Below the pieces are notes generated by a model that saw nothing but the letters and a program-made list of their open reading frames with translations, searched no databases and was not told where the DNA came from. Shown here one piece after another: positions 52,369 to 60,639 of a stretch of DNA of 64,000 nucleotides (within the stretch, counting starts at the first letter, position 1; each line of letters starts with the position of its first letter). The position numbers and the translations under genes are program-made. The stretch comes from Kitasatospora papulosa (GTDB lineage Bacteria; Actinomycetota; Actinomycetes; Streptomycetales; Streptomycetaceae): NCBI RefSeq assembly GCF_000717245.1, contig NZ_JNYQ01000004.1:930001-994000 (forward strand), written 5' to 3'.

Positions 52369-53556
52369 ATGCCCGAAAGCACCCCCCTCCCCGGTGACGC
52401 CCCGCCCGCCTCCCTCGACCGCACCGACGGCCGGCCGGTCTACGTGATCGGTGGCGGCCCCGGCGGTCTCGCCGCCGCCGCGGCCCTGCGGGAACAGGGC
52501 GTACGCGCGGTGGTGCTGGAGAAGTCCGACCGTGTGGGGTCGTCCTGGCGGGGTCACTACGACCGGCTGCACCTGCACACGATCCGCCGCTGGTCCGCCC
52601 TGCCGGGGCTGGCGATGCCCCGCCGGTTCGGACGCTGGGTGTCACGCGACGACATGGTGCGCTACCTGGAGAAGTACGCCGAGCACCACGAGCTGGAGGT
52701 GGTGACGGGCGTCGAGGTCTCCCGGATCGACCGGACCGACGACGGCACGGGCTGGCAGCTGAGCGCGACCGGCGGCCGGGTGCTGACCGGGCGGGCCGTG
52801 GTGGTGGCCACCGGCTTCAACCACACCCCGCGGATCCCCGCGTGGCCGGGCAGCGAGGACTTCACGGGCGAGCTGCTGCACGCCGCGGAGTACCGCTCCC
52901 CGGCCCCGTACGCGGGCAAGGACGTCCTGGTCGTCGGTATCGGCAACACCGGCGCGGAGATCGCCGTGGACCTGGTCGAGGGCGGGGCGTCCCGGGTACG
53001 CATCGCGGTCCGCACGGTTCCGCACATCGTGCGCCGCTCGACGGCCGGCTGGCCCGCCCAGGCCACCGCCGTCCTGGTCCGCAGGCTCCCGGTCCGGCTC
53101 GTCGACCGGGCGGGCAGCCTGATGTGCCGTGTCTCCGTACCCGACCTGGCGGCGCACGGCCTCCCCCGCCCCGACACGGGCCTGTACTCCCGGGTCAAGG
53201 AGGGCGCGATCCCCGTCCAGGACGTCGGGCTGATCGACGCGGTGAGGAGCGGCACGGTGGTCCCGGTGGCGACGGTCGGGTCGTTCGACGGGGACGCGGT
53301 GGTGCTGGCCGACGGCACCCGGATCACCCCGGACGCGGTGATCGCGGCGACCGGCTACGAACGCGCGCTGGAGGGGCTGGTCGGCCATCTCGGCGTACTG
53401 GACCCGAGGGGGCGCCCCGTGGTGCACGGCGCGCGCACCCCGGACGGGGCGCCGGGCCTGTACTTCACCGGCTTCACCAACCCGATCAGCGGGATGCTCC
53501 GCGAGATGGCCCTGGACGCGCGGAGGATAGCCGCCCGCGTCGCGCGGACGGGCTGA
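52369..53556 (+). CDS. FAD/NADPH-dependent monooxygenase (YUCCA/FMO-like)
   Basis: The 395-aa flavoprotein has a first Rossmann motif VIGGGPGGLAAAAAL for FAD and the second VVGIGNTGAEIAVDL for NADPH. SWRGHYDRLHLHT and VVVATGFNHTPRIPAWPG lie between them, as in class B flavin monooxygenases and oxidoreductases. ATINATGY-like AATGYERAL comes near the end. The substrate is unknown. ATG 52369 is used although no strong Shine-Dalgarno is seen. The 3' end overlaps the convergent MFS gene by 71 bp. Confidence 0.85.
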   Translation: MPESTPLPGDAPPASLDRTDGRPVYVIGGGPGGLAAAAALREQGVRAVVLEKSDRVGSSWRGHYDRLHLHTIRRWSALPGLAMPRRFGRWVSRDDMVRYLEKYAEHHELEVVTGVEVSRIDRTDDGTGWQLSATGGRVLTGRAVVVATGFNHTPRIPAWPGSEDFTGELLHAAEYRSPAPYAGKDVLVVGIGNTGAEIAVDLVEGGASRVRIAVRTVPHIVRRSTAGWPAQATAVLVRRLPVRLVDRAGSLMCRVSVPDLAAHGLPRPDTGLYSRVKEGAIPVQDVGLIDAVRSGTVVPVATVGSFDGDAVVLADGTRITPDAVIAATGYERALEGLVGHLGVLDPRGRPVVHGARTPDGAPGLYFTGFTNPISGMLREMALDARRIAARVARTG

Positions 53557-54874
53557 CCCGGCCGTCGCCTCGTACGGCCGGCTCCGGACCTCCGGCCCGC
53601 ACGCGGCGGATCATCAGAGCCATCAGCGCGGCCATGGCGCACAGGGCGCCCGAGGCGTACCAGACCACGTCGTACGAACCGGTCGCGTCCCGGGCCACGG
53701 CGCCGAGGAAGGCCACCAGTGCCGCGCCCACCTGGTGCGAGGCCAGGACCCAGCCGAAGACGATCGCGCTGTCCTCGCCGTACTGCTCGCGGCACAGAGC
53801 CAGCGTCGGCGGCACCGTGGCGACCCAGTCCAGGCCGTAGAAGATGATGAAGAAGACCATCGGGGGGTGCACCGCCGGCCCCATCAGCATCGGCAGGAAC
53901 AGCAGCGAGACTCCGCGCAGCGCGTAGTAGAGGGCCAGCAGCCTGCGGGCGTCGAAGCGGTCCGTGAGCCAGCCGCTGAAGACCGTGCCGATGATGTCGA
54001 AGACGCCGATGACCGCGAGCAGGGAGGCCGCGGCCGTGATCTCCATGCCGTGGTCGTGCGCCGAGGGGACGAAGTGGGTGCGGACCAGGCCGTTCGTGGA
54101 GGCGCCGCAGATGGCGAACGAGCCCGCGAGCAGCCAGAACGGGCCCGTGCGGGCCGCGTCGAACAGGACGCGCACGGTGCGGGCCGCCGCCCCCGTCGCG
54201 GGTGCCGGCTTCTCCACGTACGCGCCGCCGTAAGGGCCGAGGCCCACGTCGGCGGGGTGGTCGCGCATGAGGAGCCAGACGAAGGGGATGACGACGAGGG
54301 CGGCCAGCGCGACCGTCACGGAGGCGGGCTGCCAGCCGTGCCGGTCGACGATCCAGGCGCAGAGCGGCAGGAAGACCAGCTGGCCGGAGGCCCCCGCCGC
54401 GGTCAGGATCCCGGTGACCAGTCCGCGGCGGGCCACGAACCAGCGGTTGGTGACGGTGGCGGAGAACGCCATCGCCATTGAACCGGTGCCCAGCCCGACG
54501 AGCAGGCCCCAGTAGAGCATCAGCTGCCAGGAAGCGGTCATCCAGACGCTCGCCAGCGCCCCGGTCGCCACCGCCGCGAGCGCGACGACCACGACCCGGC
54601 GGATACCGAAGCGGTCCATCAGCGCCGCGGCGAACGGGGCGGTCAGCCCGTACAGCGCCATGTCGAGGGAGACGGCGAGACCGATCTCGCCGCGTGACCA
54701 CCCGAACCAGGAGTGGAGGGGGTCGATCAGGAGCCCTGGCAGGGAGTTGAAGGCCGCTCCGCCGATGATCGTCACGAAGGTGACTGCGGCGACGATCCAC
54801 GCGCGGTGGATCCGTGGGCGGGAGCGGCGGCGAGGTGCGTCCTCGATCGCCGTGCTGTCGGTTGTCCGGTTCAC
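53486..54874 (-). CDS. MFS transporter (OFA/monocarboxylate-like)
   Basis: The 462-aa protein has 12 predicted helices. MFS loops are visible: LMDRFGIRR between helices 2 and 3, FVARRGLVTGIL and SGWLTDRFDARRLLA. A Pro/Arg/Ser-rich tail of about 40 residues overlaps the flavin monooxygenase gene on the other strand. The layout (long first periplasmic loop with LLIDPLHSWFGWSRGEIGLAV) resembles the oxalate/formate or monocarboxylate group. The start is GTG 54872-54874, since the longer frame is shadow; no strong ribosome site. Substrate unknown. Confidence 0.84.
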   Translation of the reverse strand: MNRTTDSTAIEDAPRRRSRPRIHRAWIVAAVTFVTIIGGAAFNSLPGLLIDPLHSWFGWSRGEIGLAVSLDMALYGLTAPFAAALMDRFGIRRVVVVALAAVATGALASVWMTASWQLMLYWGLLVGLGTGSMAMAFSATVTNRWFVARRGLVTGILTAAGASGQLVFLPLCAWIVDRHGWQPASVTVALAALVVIPFVWLLMRDHPADVGLGPYGGAYVEKPAPATGAAARTVRVLFDAARTGPFWLLAGSFAICGASTNGLVRTHFVPSAHDHGMEITAAASLLAVIGVFDIIGTVFSGWLTDRFDARRLLALYYALRGVSLLFLPMLMGPAVHPPMVFFIIFYGLDWVATVPPTLALCREQYGEDSAIVFGWVLASHQVGAALVAFLGAVARDATGSYDVVWYASGALCAMAALMALMIRRVRAGGPEPAVRGDGRVSPSARRGRLSSARPGPSRGASR

Positions 54875-54957
54875 GCGCTCAGCATCGGCCGGGCGGAGAA
54901 GCCGGACGAGTGGCCGGAAGGACACCCTTCGCAGGGATCGGGCCAGTGCCTGCCGGG

Positions 54958-55380
54958 TCAGGCCCGCGCCGGGCGCCCGGACGGCAGTCGGCGGTGGACG
55001 GCCCAGGCCAGGGCGGCCCCGGCCGCGTACCAGAACAGGTCCGGCGCGTTGAACGTGGAGCCGAGCACCAGCCGCGCCACCGTGCTCTGCCGGGAGAGTT
55101 CGGCCGGTACGCCCGTGAGCTGGGCCAGTTCCACCGCCCAGCTGAAGGCCAGCGCGACGGCGGCGGCCGTCGCCGGCCGCACCCTGGGCACGAGGACGAC
55201 CACCAGGATGTGGATCAGGACGGTGTAGAGGGCGTCGCCCGCGTACTTCGCCACGTCCCCGCCCGCCGCCGAGCGGACGCCCAGCCCCGCGGCGACCGTC
55301 AGGAGAGCCGCCGCCACCGCTGCCGCCCGGATGACGGCCGCCCCGGGGACGGACGTGCGTGCTGCCGGTGTTTCCCTCAT
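54958..55380 (-). CDS. DUF2809 (VanZ-like) membrane protein
   Basis: The 140-aa protein has four hydrophobic segments and the DUF2809 core FSWAVELAQLTGVPAELSRQST followed by LVLGSTFNAPDLFWYAAGAALAW. The family is small, membrane-embedded and without known function. ATG 55378-55380 is preferred over an upstream ATG because the longer version would run into the glxA promoter region. It is divergent from the GlxA-type regulator. Confidence 0.8.
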   Translation of the reverse strand: MRETPAARTSVPGAAVIRAAAVAAALLTVAAGLGVRSAAGGDVAKYAGDALYTVLIHILVVVLVPRVRPATAAAVALAFSWAVELAQLTGVPAELSRQSTVARLVLGSTFNAPDLFWYAAGAALAWAVHRRLPSGRPARA

Positions 55381-55442
55381 GGCCGGTACGTTTATCAGGA
55401 CGCAGGCGGTTACGCCCAATCCGCGGAAGAGCAGGAGTCCGG

Positions 55443-56486
55443 ATGCGCCACCGTGTGGTCGTTCTCGCGCTCGACGGGGTCCTCCCCTTCGAACTGGGCA
55501 TCCCCCAGAGGATCTTCGGCCGGTCGACGAGCACCGGGCCGGACGGCCGGGGCGAGAAGCTCTACGACGTGGTGACCTGCTCCGTACGCCCGCCGGGGCC
55601 CGTCCGCACCGACGCCGACTTCAGCATCGTGGTCGAGCACGGCCCGGAGGCACTCGCCACCGCCGGGACCGTCGTCGTCCCGGCCTCGTACGAACTCGGC
55701 CCCGTGTACGAGGAGGGCCGGCTGACCGCCGAACTGGCCGCCGCGTTCGCCCACGTCAGGCCGGGAACCCGCATCGTGTCCATCTGCACGGGCAGCTACG
55801 TGCTCGCCGCGGCGGGGTATCTCGACGGGCGCCCCGCGACCACGCACTGGGCGTCCGCGGATCACTTCCAGCGGCTCTTCCCGAAGGTCCGCGTCGATCC
55901 GGACGTCCTGTTCATCGACGACGGGGACGTGCTGACCTCGGCCGGGGTCGCCGCGGGGATCGATCTCTGCCTGCACATCGTGCGCCGTGACCACGGCACC
56001 GCCGTCGCCAACGACGTCGCCCGCCGCACGGTCGTCCCCCCGCACCGCGACGGCGGCCAGGCACAGTTCATCCGGCGCCCGCTGCCCGAGGCGGGGGTCG
56101 CCACGACGACGGCCGCACGCACCTGGGCGCTCGGGCGGCTCGAAGAACCGATCCTGCTGCGCGACATGGCGCTGCGGGAGTCGATGAGCGTACGCACCTT
56201 CACCCGGCGCTTCCGCGAGGAGGTGGGCATCAGCCCGGGGCAGTGGCTCGCCCAGCAGCGGGTCGAGCGGGCACGGCACCTGCTGGAGTCCACGGACCTG
56301 TCGATCGACCGGGTGGCACGGGACGCGGGATTCGGCACGGCCACCTCCCTGCGTCAGCACGTGCAGGCCGCGCTGGGCGTGTCGCCCACGGTCTACCGGC
56401 GGACGTTCCGGTCGGCGGGGCTCCGGGGGGAGGGTCCCCTCAGAGACGGGCGGGATCGCCGGACTGCTCCTGGACCGCCGGGATGA
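55443..56486 (+). CDS. GlxA-type transcriptional regulator (DJ-1/PfpI domain plus AraC HTH)
   Basis: The 347-aa protein has an N-terminal DJ-1/PfpI-like domain with the elbow VSICTGSYVLAAAGYLDG (Cys near 115) and a following TTHWASADHF. The C-terminal AraC helix-turn-helix pair (MSVRTFTRRFREEVGISPGQWLAQQRVERARHLL) comes next. Such proteins often respond to small amines or metabolites. ATG 55443 has AGGAG 6 nt upstream. The last 15 codons form a Gly/Arg/Pro tail overlapping the convergent ATPase gene by 47 bp. Confidence 0.87.
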   Translation: MRHRVVVLALDGVLPFELGIPQRIFGRSTSTGPDGRGEKLYDVVTCSVRPPGPVRTDADFSIVVEHGPEALATAGTVVVPASYELGPVYEEGRLTAELAAAFAHVRPGTRIVSICTGSYVLAAAGYLDGRPATTHWASADHFQRLFPKVRVDPDVLFIDDGDVLTSAGVAAGIDLCLHIVRRDHGTAVANDVARRTVVPPHRDGGQAQFIRRPLPEAGVATTTAARTWALGRLEEPILLRDMALRESMSVRTFTRRFREEVGISPGQWLAQQRVERARHLLESTDLSIDRVARDAGFGTATSLRQHVQAALGVSPTVYRRTFRSAGLRGEGPLRDGRDRRTAPGPPG

Positions 56487-56901
56487 TCACCGGACCGCCA
56501 CGGTCGATCTCGCACCAGATCCGCTTGCCCGCGCCCTCCGGCTGCCAGCCCCAGCGGTCCGCCAGACCGTCCACCAGCTCCAGGCCGCGGCCGTTGGTGT
56601 CCTCGCCCTCCGCGTGACGCGGCCGGGGCGGACGGCAGCTGGTGTCGGCGACCTCGACGCGCACCGTCCCGGCCGAACCCGCCGGACTCGTCGAGCCGAA
56701 CAGCATCCGCAGCACGGCCGGACAGCCCGTGTGGACCACCGCGTTGGTGACGAGCTCCGAGATGAGCAGGATGAGCGTTTCCGCGAGGGGCTCGTCGTCC
56801 TCCATCCCGGACCCGATCAGCCTCGACCGCGCCCATCTGCGGGCCCGCCCCACCTCCGCGGGGTCCGGCCCGACCTCCAGCTGAACCTGAAGCACCTGCA
56901 C
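56440..56901 (-). CDS. RsbW/SpoIIAB-like ATP-binding regulatory protein
   Basis: The 153-aa GHKL-ATPase domain protein has ILLISELVTNAVVHTG as the N-box, VEVADTSCRPPRPR as G1 and NGRGLELVDGLADRWG as G2. This is the pattern of the many Streptomyces anti-sigma-like kinases. They either phosphorylate STAS proteins or bind sigma factors. The start is GTG 56899-56901, giving the conserved QVLQVQLEVGPDPAEVGRAR. No own Shine-Dalgarno is present; an 8-codon leader ORF with a strong one ends 3 nt upstream in the same frame. A STAS and a sigma gene lie within 2.5 kb. Confidence 0.85.
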   Translation of the reverse strand: MQVLQVQLEVGPDPAEVGRARRWARSRLIGSGMEDDEPLAETLILLISELVTNAVVHTGCPAVLRMLFGSTSPAGSAGTVRVEVADTSCRPPRPRHAEGEDTNGRGLELVDGLADRWGWQPEGAGKRIWCEIDRGGPVIIPAVQEQSGDPARL

Positions 56902-56904
56902 CGC

Positions 56905-56931
56905 TCACACCATCCGAACCGGCGGACACAT
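56905..56931 (-). CDS. Eight-codon leader ORF before the ATPase gene
   Basis: ATG 56929-56931 is preceded at 9 nt by a strong GAGGAGG and encodes MCPPVRMV, then TGA. The stop is followed by one codon (GCG) and then the GTG of the RsbW-like gene in the same frame. It may load ribosomes for coupled re-initiation. A sequencing error or stop readthrough giving a longer ATPase is the alternative. Confidence 0.4.
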   Translation of the reverse strand: MCPPVRMV

Positions 56932-56950
56932 CGCCTCGCGCCTCCTCAGG

Positions 56951-56965
56951 GTCACGGAACGTGAC
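56951..56965. promoter_or_regulatory. Palindrome GTCACG-GAA-CGTGAC upstream of the ATPase gene
   Basis: This is a perfect 6-bp inverted repeat with a 3-nt spacer, 20 bp upstream of the leader ORF ATG (50 bp from the ATPase start). Size and symmetry suit a dimeric repressor operator. Regulator unknown. Confidence 0.4.
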
Positions 56966-57043
56966 TCCCCTTCGAGACAGCATGGTTGACGTACAGTCAC
57001 CGCAACAAGCGCTTCGGGCATATTCCAGCGCGAAGGAGTACGC

Positions 57044-57415
57044 GTGGTCCATACTGTGCGACGCGTGCTGCGGAGAGTCGAACAGAAGCGCACCGGCGTC
57101 CCGGGGACCGCGTCCCCGGCGGCACCGCCGCAGCTCCGTGGGGTGCGAGCAGGGCACCGCGTACCGCCCGGGGCGGCCGTGGGGGCCGTATCCGGATGTT
57201 CCGGTTCCAGTACCACTCGCATCCCAGGGAGCGTACCCGAGCCGGCGCCCGCGACTCCGCCCGGTGACCGAACGCTCCGGGGGCGCAAGCGGCGTCCGGA
57301 TGCGTTGCGTCACCCGCTGCGCACCCTCCGCGCGCCCCCGGCCAGTCATGACCGTCCGCCGGAGGACGCCGTGGCCCGGCTTCGTACCGGGCCACGGGAG
57401 GGAGTCAACTACTGA
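57044..57415 (+). CDS. Possible small basic protein, weakly supported
   Basis: A 123-aa frame runs from GTG 57044, with GAAGGAG about 4 nt upstream, to TGA. It is Arg/Pro-rich (VRRVLRRVEQKR, RGRKRRPDALRH) with no recognisable domain or membrane segment. Third-position GC is lower (roughly 75 percent) than in the neighbours, so coding is doubtful. The rest of the 590-bp gap between the ATPase and EF-hand genes shows nothing else that looks coding. Confidence 0.25.
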   Translation: MVHTVRRVLRRVEQKRTGVPGTASPAAPPQLRGVRAGHRVPPGAAVGAVSGCSGSSTTRIPGSVPEPAPATPPGDRTLRGRKRRPDALRHPLRTLRAPPASHDRPPEDAVARLRTGPREGVNY

Positions 57416-57491
57416 ACGCACCGGGCGTGTTGACCCGGGATCCAGCTGGGGGCCGAGCACGGGGCGGACATCCGTCGTGAGGCCCCGGCGG

Positions 57492-58028
57492 TCACGCGTC
57501 GGGCTCGATGACGGTGAAGTACGCGGAGAAGGCGGCGACCGCCTCGGCCTCGGCGATCCGCCCGTCCTGGTCGGTGTCCAGGCTCCGTGCCGCGACGCTC
57601 GCGATGTCGTCCTCGGCCCCCAGCACCCGCAGGGCGCGCTCCACCCGGTCCACCGGGGCCGAGGCGGGCGCGGTGCCCTCCGGATCCGTTCCCGCGGCCA
57701 CGGCGAGCGCCGCGCGCAGGAAGGGCCGCGCGATCTCCGCGAAGCGATCCGGGCTGTCCCTCAGTCTTTTCACGGCCCCGCCGACGAACTCCTGCCGGGT
57801 GACGCGCTGGTCCCCGTCCACGTCGGCGATCCCCGCCATGCCCTGCCAGAAGGCCTCGGCACCCGTGTAGAGCGACTGGCCCCGGTCGCAGCGGGCCGTC
57901 GTACCGAACTCGGTGAGCAGACGGGCCGCGGCGGCGTTGAAATCGGCGCGATCGATGTAGCCGTTGCCGTCCTGGTCGAAGGCGGCGAAGCGGTGCGCGA
58001 TCTTGCGCTCGTACTCTGCGCTGTCCAT
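57492..58028 (-). CDS. EF-hand calcium-binding protein (calerythrin-like)
   Basis: The 178-aa soluble protein has three clear EF-hand loops: DQDGNGYIDRADF near residue 18, DVDGDQRVTRQEF near 69 and DTDQDGRIAEAEA near 150. A degenerate fourth helix-loop-helix lies between the last two. Loop positions 1, 3, 5 and 12 are acidic or polar as required for Ca2+. Members of this actinobacterial group buffer or sense calcium during aerial growth. ATG 58026-58028. Confidence 0.9.
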   Translation of the reverse strand: MDSAEYERKIAHRFAAFDQDGNGYIDRADFNAAAARLLTEFGTTARCDRGQSLYTGAEAFWQGMAGIADVDGDQRVTRQEFVGGAVKRLRDSPDRFAEIARPFLRAALAVAAGTDPEGTAPASAPVDRVERALRVLGAEDDIASVAARSLDTDQDGRIAEAEAVAAFSAYFTVIEPDA

Positions 58029-58110
58029 GCGGGGAGCGTACGACGCCGGGAGGCGTCACGTGTCACCAACTGCCTTCAGAGGTGTGACAACCTCGTGCGG
58101 GATCGGCGTG

Positions 58111-58485
58111 TCACGCGGTGAGCGGGCGGGACGTGTCGTCGGTGGCGGCGCCGGCGTCGGGGTACACGTCGAAGAGCCGGCGCACGCCCAGTGCGCCGAG
58201 CACCTTGTTGACGTGCGAGCCGTCGACCGCGCCCCGCGCCGGGAGGATCAGCCTCAGCCGGCCGCCGCAGGACTTCATGAGGCGTCTCGCGGCGATCAGG
58301 ACGTTGACGCCGCTGGAGTCGCAGAAGAGGACGCCGGAAAGGTCGAGGACCACGTCGTGCCGGCCCGCGGCCACCGCCCCGTGGACGGACTGACGCACGA
58401 CGGGTGAGCTGACGAGATCGAGCTCGCCGTGGATCCGCAGCACCGTCCACGCGTCCTGCTCGGTCTCGTACACCTTCAGCGTCAC
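58111..58485 (-). CDS. STAS-domain anti-sigma factor antagonist
   Basis: The 124-aa protein begins TLKVYETEQDAWTVLRIHGELDL and has the phosphorylation-site motif VLDLSGVLFCDSSGVNVLIAARR, where the second serine of DSSG is the target in SpoIIAA/RsbV/BldG proteins. It should bind an RsbW-like partner and so free a sigma factor. GTG 58483-58485 is chosen because the upstream frame is unlike the family. The RsbW-like ATPase and a sigma gene lie on either side. Confidence 0.88.
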   Translation of the reverse strand: MTLKVYETEQDAWTVLRIHGELDLVSSPVVRQSVHGAVAAGRHDVVLDLSGVLFCDSSGVNVLIAARRLMKSCGGRLRLILPARGAVDGSHVNKVLGALGVRRLFDVYPDAGAATDDTSRPLTA

Positions 58486-58775
58486 GCGACTCGGCCTCTC
58501 GCTCCGGGGGGCTCCGGGGGATCCGGAAGTTTCCGTTCCTCCTCGCGGCTGCCCGCTCCTCCGCCCGCGAAACACCCTGCAGCTCACCAGCCTGACACAG
58601 GATTCATCCAGGAATGATCACTTCAGGATCGTTTAGGCGATCGGGAAGGGGCAAGGCGTGTATCACTCCCTGTCATTCGGCGCCACTCCAGGGACGTACT
58701 TGCTGGAAAGGCGCGTGCTCGGAGGATTCCGCCGACTACATTCGACGTGACGAGAGGCACAGGGCTGGGGGCCGG

Positions 58776-59357
58776 ATGGCGAAGGACGCACCACCGCGCT
58801 GGGACCGCCGCATGCAGCAGCGGCTGGCCCGTGGCGAGGCGGCGGCGCTCGGCGAGCTCTACGACCGGTTCGCCGCTCTCGTCCACAGCCAGGCCCACCG
58901 CATGCTCGACGACGAGGACGCCGCGGACCAGGTGACGCGCGAGGTGTTCGGCTACATCTGGGAGAACCCCGGCGCGTACGACCCGAAGCACGGCTCGATG
59001 CGCTCCTGGGTCGCGCGGCTCACCCACCGCCGGTCCGTGCGGAGACTCCGCGGGGCACACGGCGAGGACGAGGGACCCCGCACGGACGCGCGGGCCCGGG
59101 AGCTGGAGCACCGGGTGCTCAAGGCCACCACCGCGGCCCGTGCCGACTACATCGTCGCCTCGATGCCGGCGCCGCTGCGCGCCGCCCTGGAACTCGCGTA
59201 CGTCCAGCGGCGGGACTACCGGCAGACCGCCGCCGACCTCGGAGTCACCGCGGACGAGGCGAGGCGCCGGCTGCGGCTCGGCCTCCAGCTGCTCTCCACC
59301 GCGAACACCCGGCCGTCGGCGGACTCCGCCCCTCCCGGCTACGGACCGACCCCGTGA
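58776..59357 (+). CDS. ECF-like RNA polymerase sigma factor
   Basis: The 193-aa protein has sigma region 2 (ALGELYDRFAALVHSQAHRMLDDEDAADQVTREVFGYIWENP) and region 4 (MPAPLRAALELAYVQRRDYRQTAADLGVTADEARRRLRLGL). It resembles SigK/ECF19-type factors but is slightly diverged: TREVF replaces the usual TQEVF. ATG 58776 follows a weak G-rich site. Its stop overlaps the GTG of the zinc-finger anti-sigma gene (GTGA), the normal arrangement for a sigma/anti-sigma pair. Confidence 0.88.
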   Translation: MAKDAPPRWDRRMQQRLARGEAAALGELYDRFAALVHSQAHRMLDDEDAADQVTREVFGYIWENPGAYDPKHGSMRSWVARLTHRRSVRRLRGAHGEDEGPRTDARARELEHRVLKATTAARADYIVASMPAPLRAALELAYVQRRDYRQTAADLGVTADEARRRLRLGLQLLSTANTRPSADSAPPGYGPTP

Positions 59358-60623
59358 GCGGCGGCCAGAGCGGCGGCCGCGACGGCGAGAAGCCCGTGGA
59401 ACGCCGTATACCGGGGCCCCGGCCGGCCGCGGACGACCGGGAGACGCTGCCGCCGGTCCTGTCCGGGGCGCCGGAACCGGCGAAGCCCCCCCGAACCCGG
59501 CCCGCCGGGGCCACCGCTCCCGCACGAGGTGCTCAAGTCACTCCTCGGCGCCTGGGCGCTGGCCGCCTGCTCCGCCGAGGAGACCGCGGCCGTCGAGGAG
59601 CACCTCACCTCGTGCGCCCCCTGCGCCGACGAAGGGCTGCGGCTGCGCGACGCCGTCGGCCTGCTGCACACCGACGGCACCCTGGACCTGGACCCGATGC
59701 TGCGGTCGCGGGTCCTGGAGAACTGCCTGGGCCGCCGCCCGGCGCGCATCCCCCTCCCGTCGTGGGCCGCCCCCTACGACGCGGAGACCGCACGGCTCGA
59801 CGCGCTGCTGCGGGACATCGGCGACGCGGAGTGGCACGCGCCGGTGCGGCTCAAGTGGTTCGAGGCGGACCGGCAGGTGAACCGCAGGACGACGGTCGCC
59901 GGGGTGATCGGCCACCTGATGGCCGTCGACGGCCTGGTGTCCGCGGCGCTGGGTCTGGACGACCCGCTCGGGAAGGCGGACGGCGGCTCCCCGCCGCCGA
60001 CACCGACCGGACGCACCGAGGCGTACTGGGCCGCCGCGCACCACCCGCCCACCCGGGCCGTACGGGAGCCCTGGCGCGACCAGAGCCATGCGCTCGTCCG
60101 CACGGTGTCGTTCGCCGGCCGGGGCGTCGCGGAACTCTCCGTGCCGTACGGGGGCTTCGCCCTTCCGCTGCAGGACTCGCTCCTGGAGCGCGCCTTCGAG
60201 TGCTGGATCCACGGCGGTGACATCGCGGACGCGGTGGACTATCCGTACGAACCGCCCGCCGCCGCCCATCTGAACCGGATGATCGACCTCGCCGCCCGGC
60301 TGCTCCCCGGCGTCCTCGCCGAGCGCCGCCGCGCGGGGCTCGCCTCACCGGCCCGCCACCTGGTGACAGCGGGGTCCCCCGGGCGCTCCCTCCACCTGGA
60401 GGTCGAGGGCCGCGGGGGCGGCGACTGGTACATCGCGCTGGACTCACCGGCCGCACTCGGCTCCCCTGCCCACGCGGTCGCGCAGGTGGCGCTGGACGGG
60501 GTGGAGTTCTGCCGGCTGGTGGCCGGGCACGTACCGCCGGTCGAGGCCGCGGCCGGTCAGGAGGGCGACCGGGAGGCGATCAGCGACGTCCTGTTCGCCG
60601 CGGCCTCCCTGAGCAGGCTGTAG
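59354..60623 (+). pseudogene. zf-HC2 anti-sigma factor fused to a maleylpyruvate-isomerase-like domain, frame broken at a C7 run
   Basis: The first frame (GTG 59354, overlapping the sigma stop) gives SGGQSGGRDGEKPVERR then a Pro-rich stretch to AKPP. At seven C residues (59486-59492) the frame is lost by one extra base. In the next frame the protein continues PLPHEVLKSLLGAWALAACS, then the zinc finger HLTSCAPC, then an MDMPI/DinB-like domain with RRTTVAGVIGHLMAVDG and ECWIHGGDIADA, to TAG at 60623. Removing one C restores one protein of about 422 residues. An internal GTG at 59529 opens a 364-aa frame that keeps zinc finger and MDMPI domain, so the function may survive. Sequencing error is possible. 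Confidence 0.7.
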
Positions 60624-60639
60624 GGCCCGGCCGCGGGTC

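Noticed and set aside
58629..58663. SigB-type promoter (GTTT ... GTGTAT) before the sigma gene
   Set aside because: The spacing is about 23 nt, well beyond the usual 12-16, and the -10 part is imperfect.
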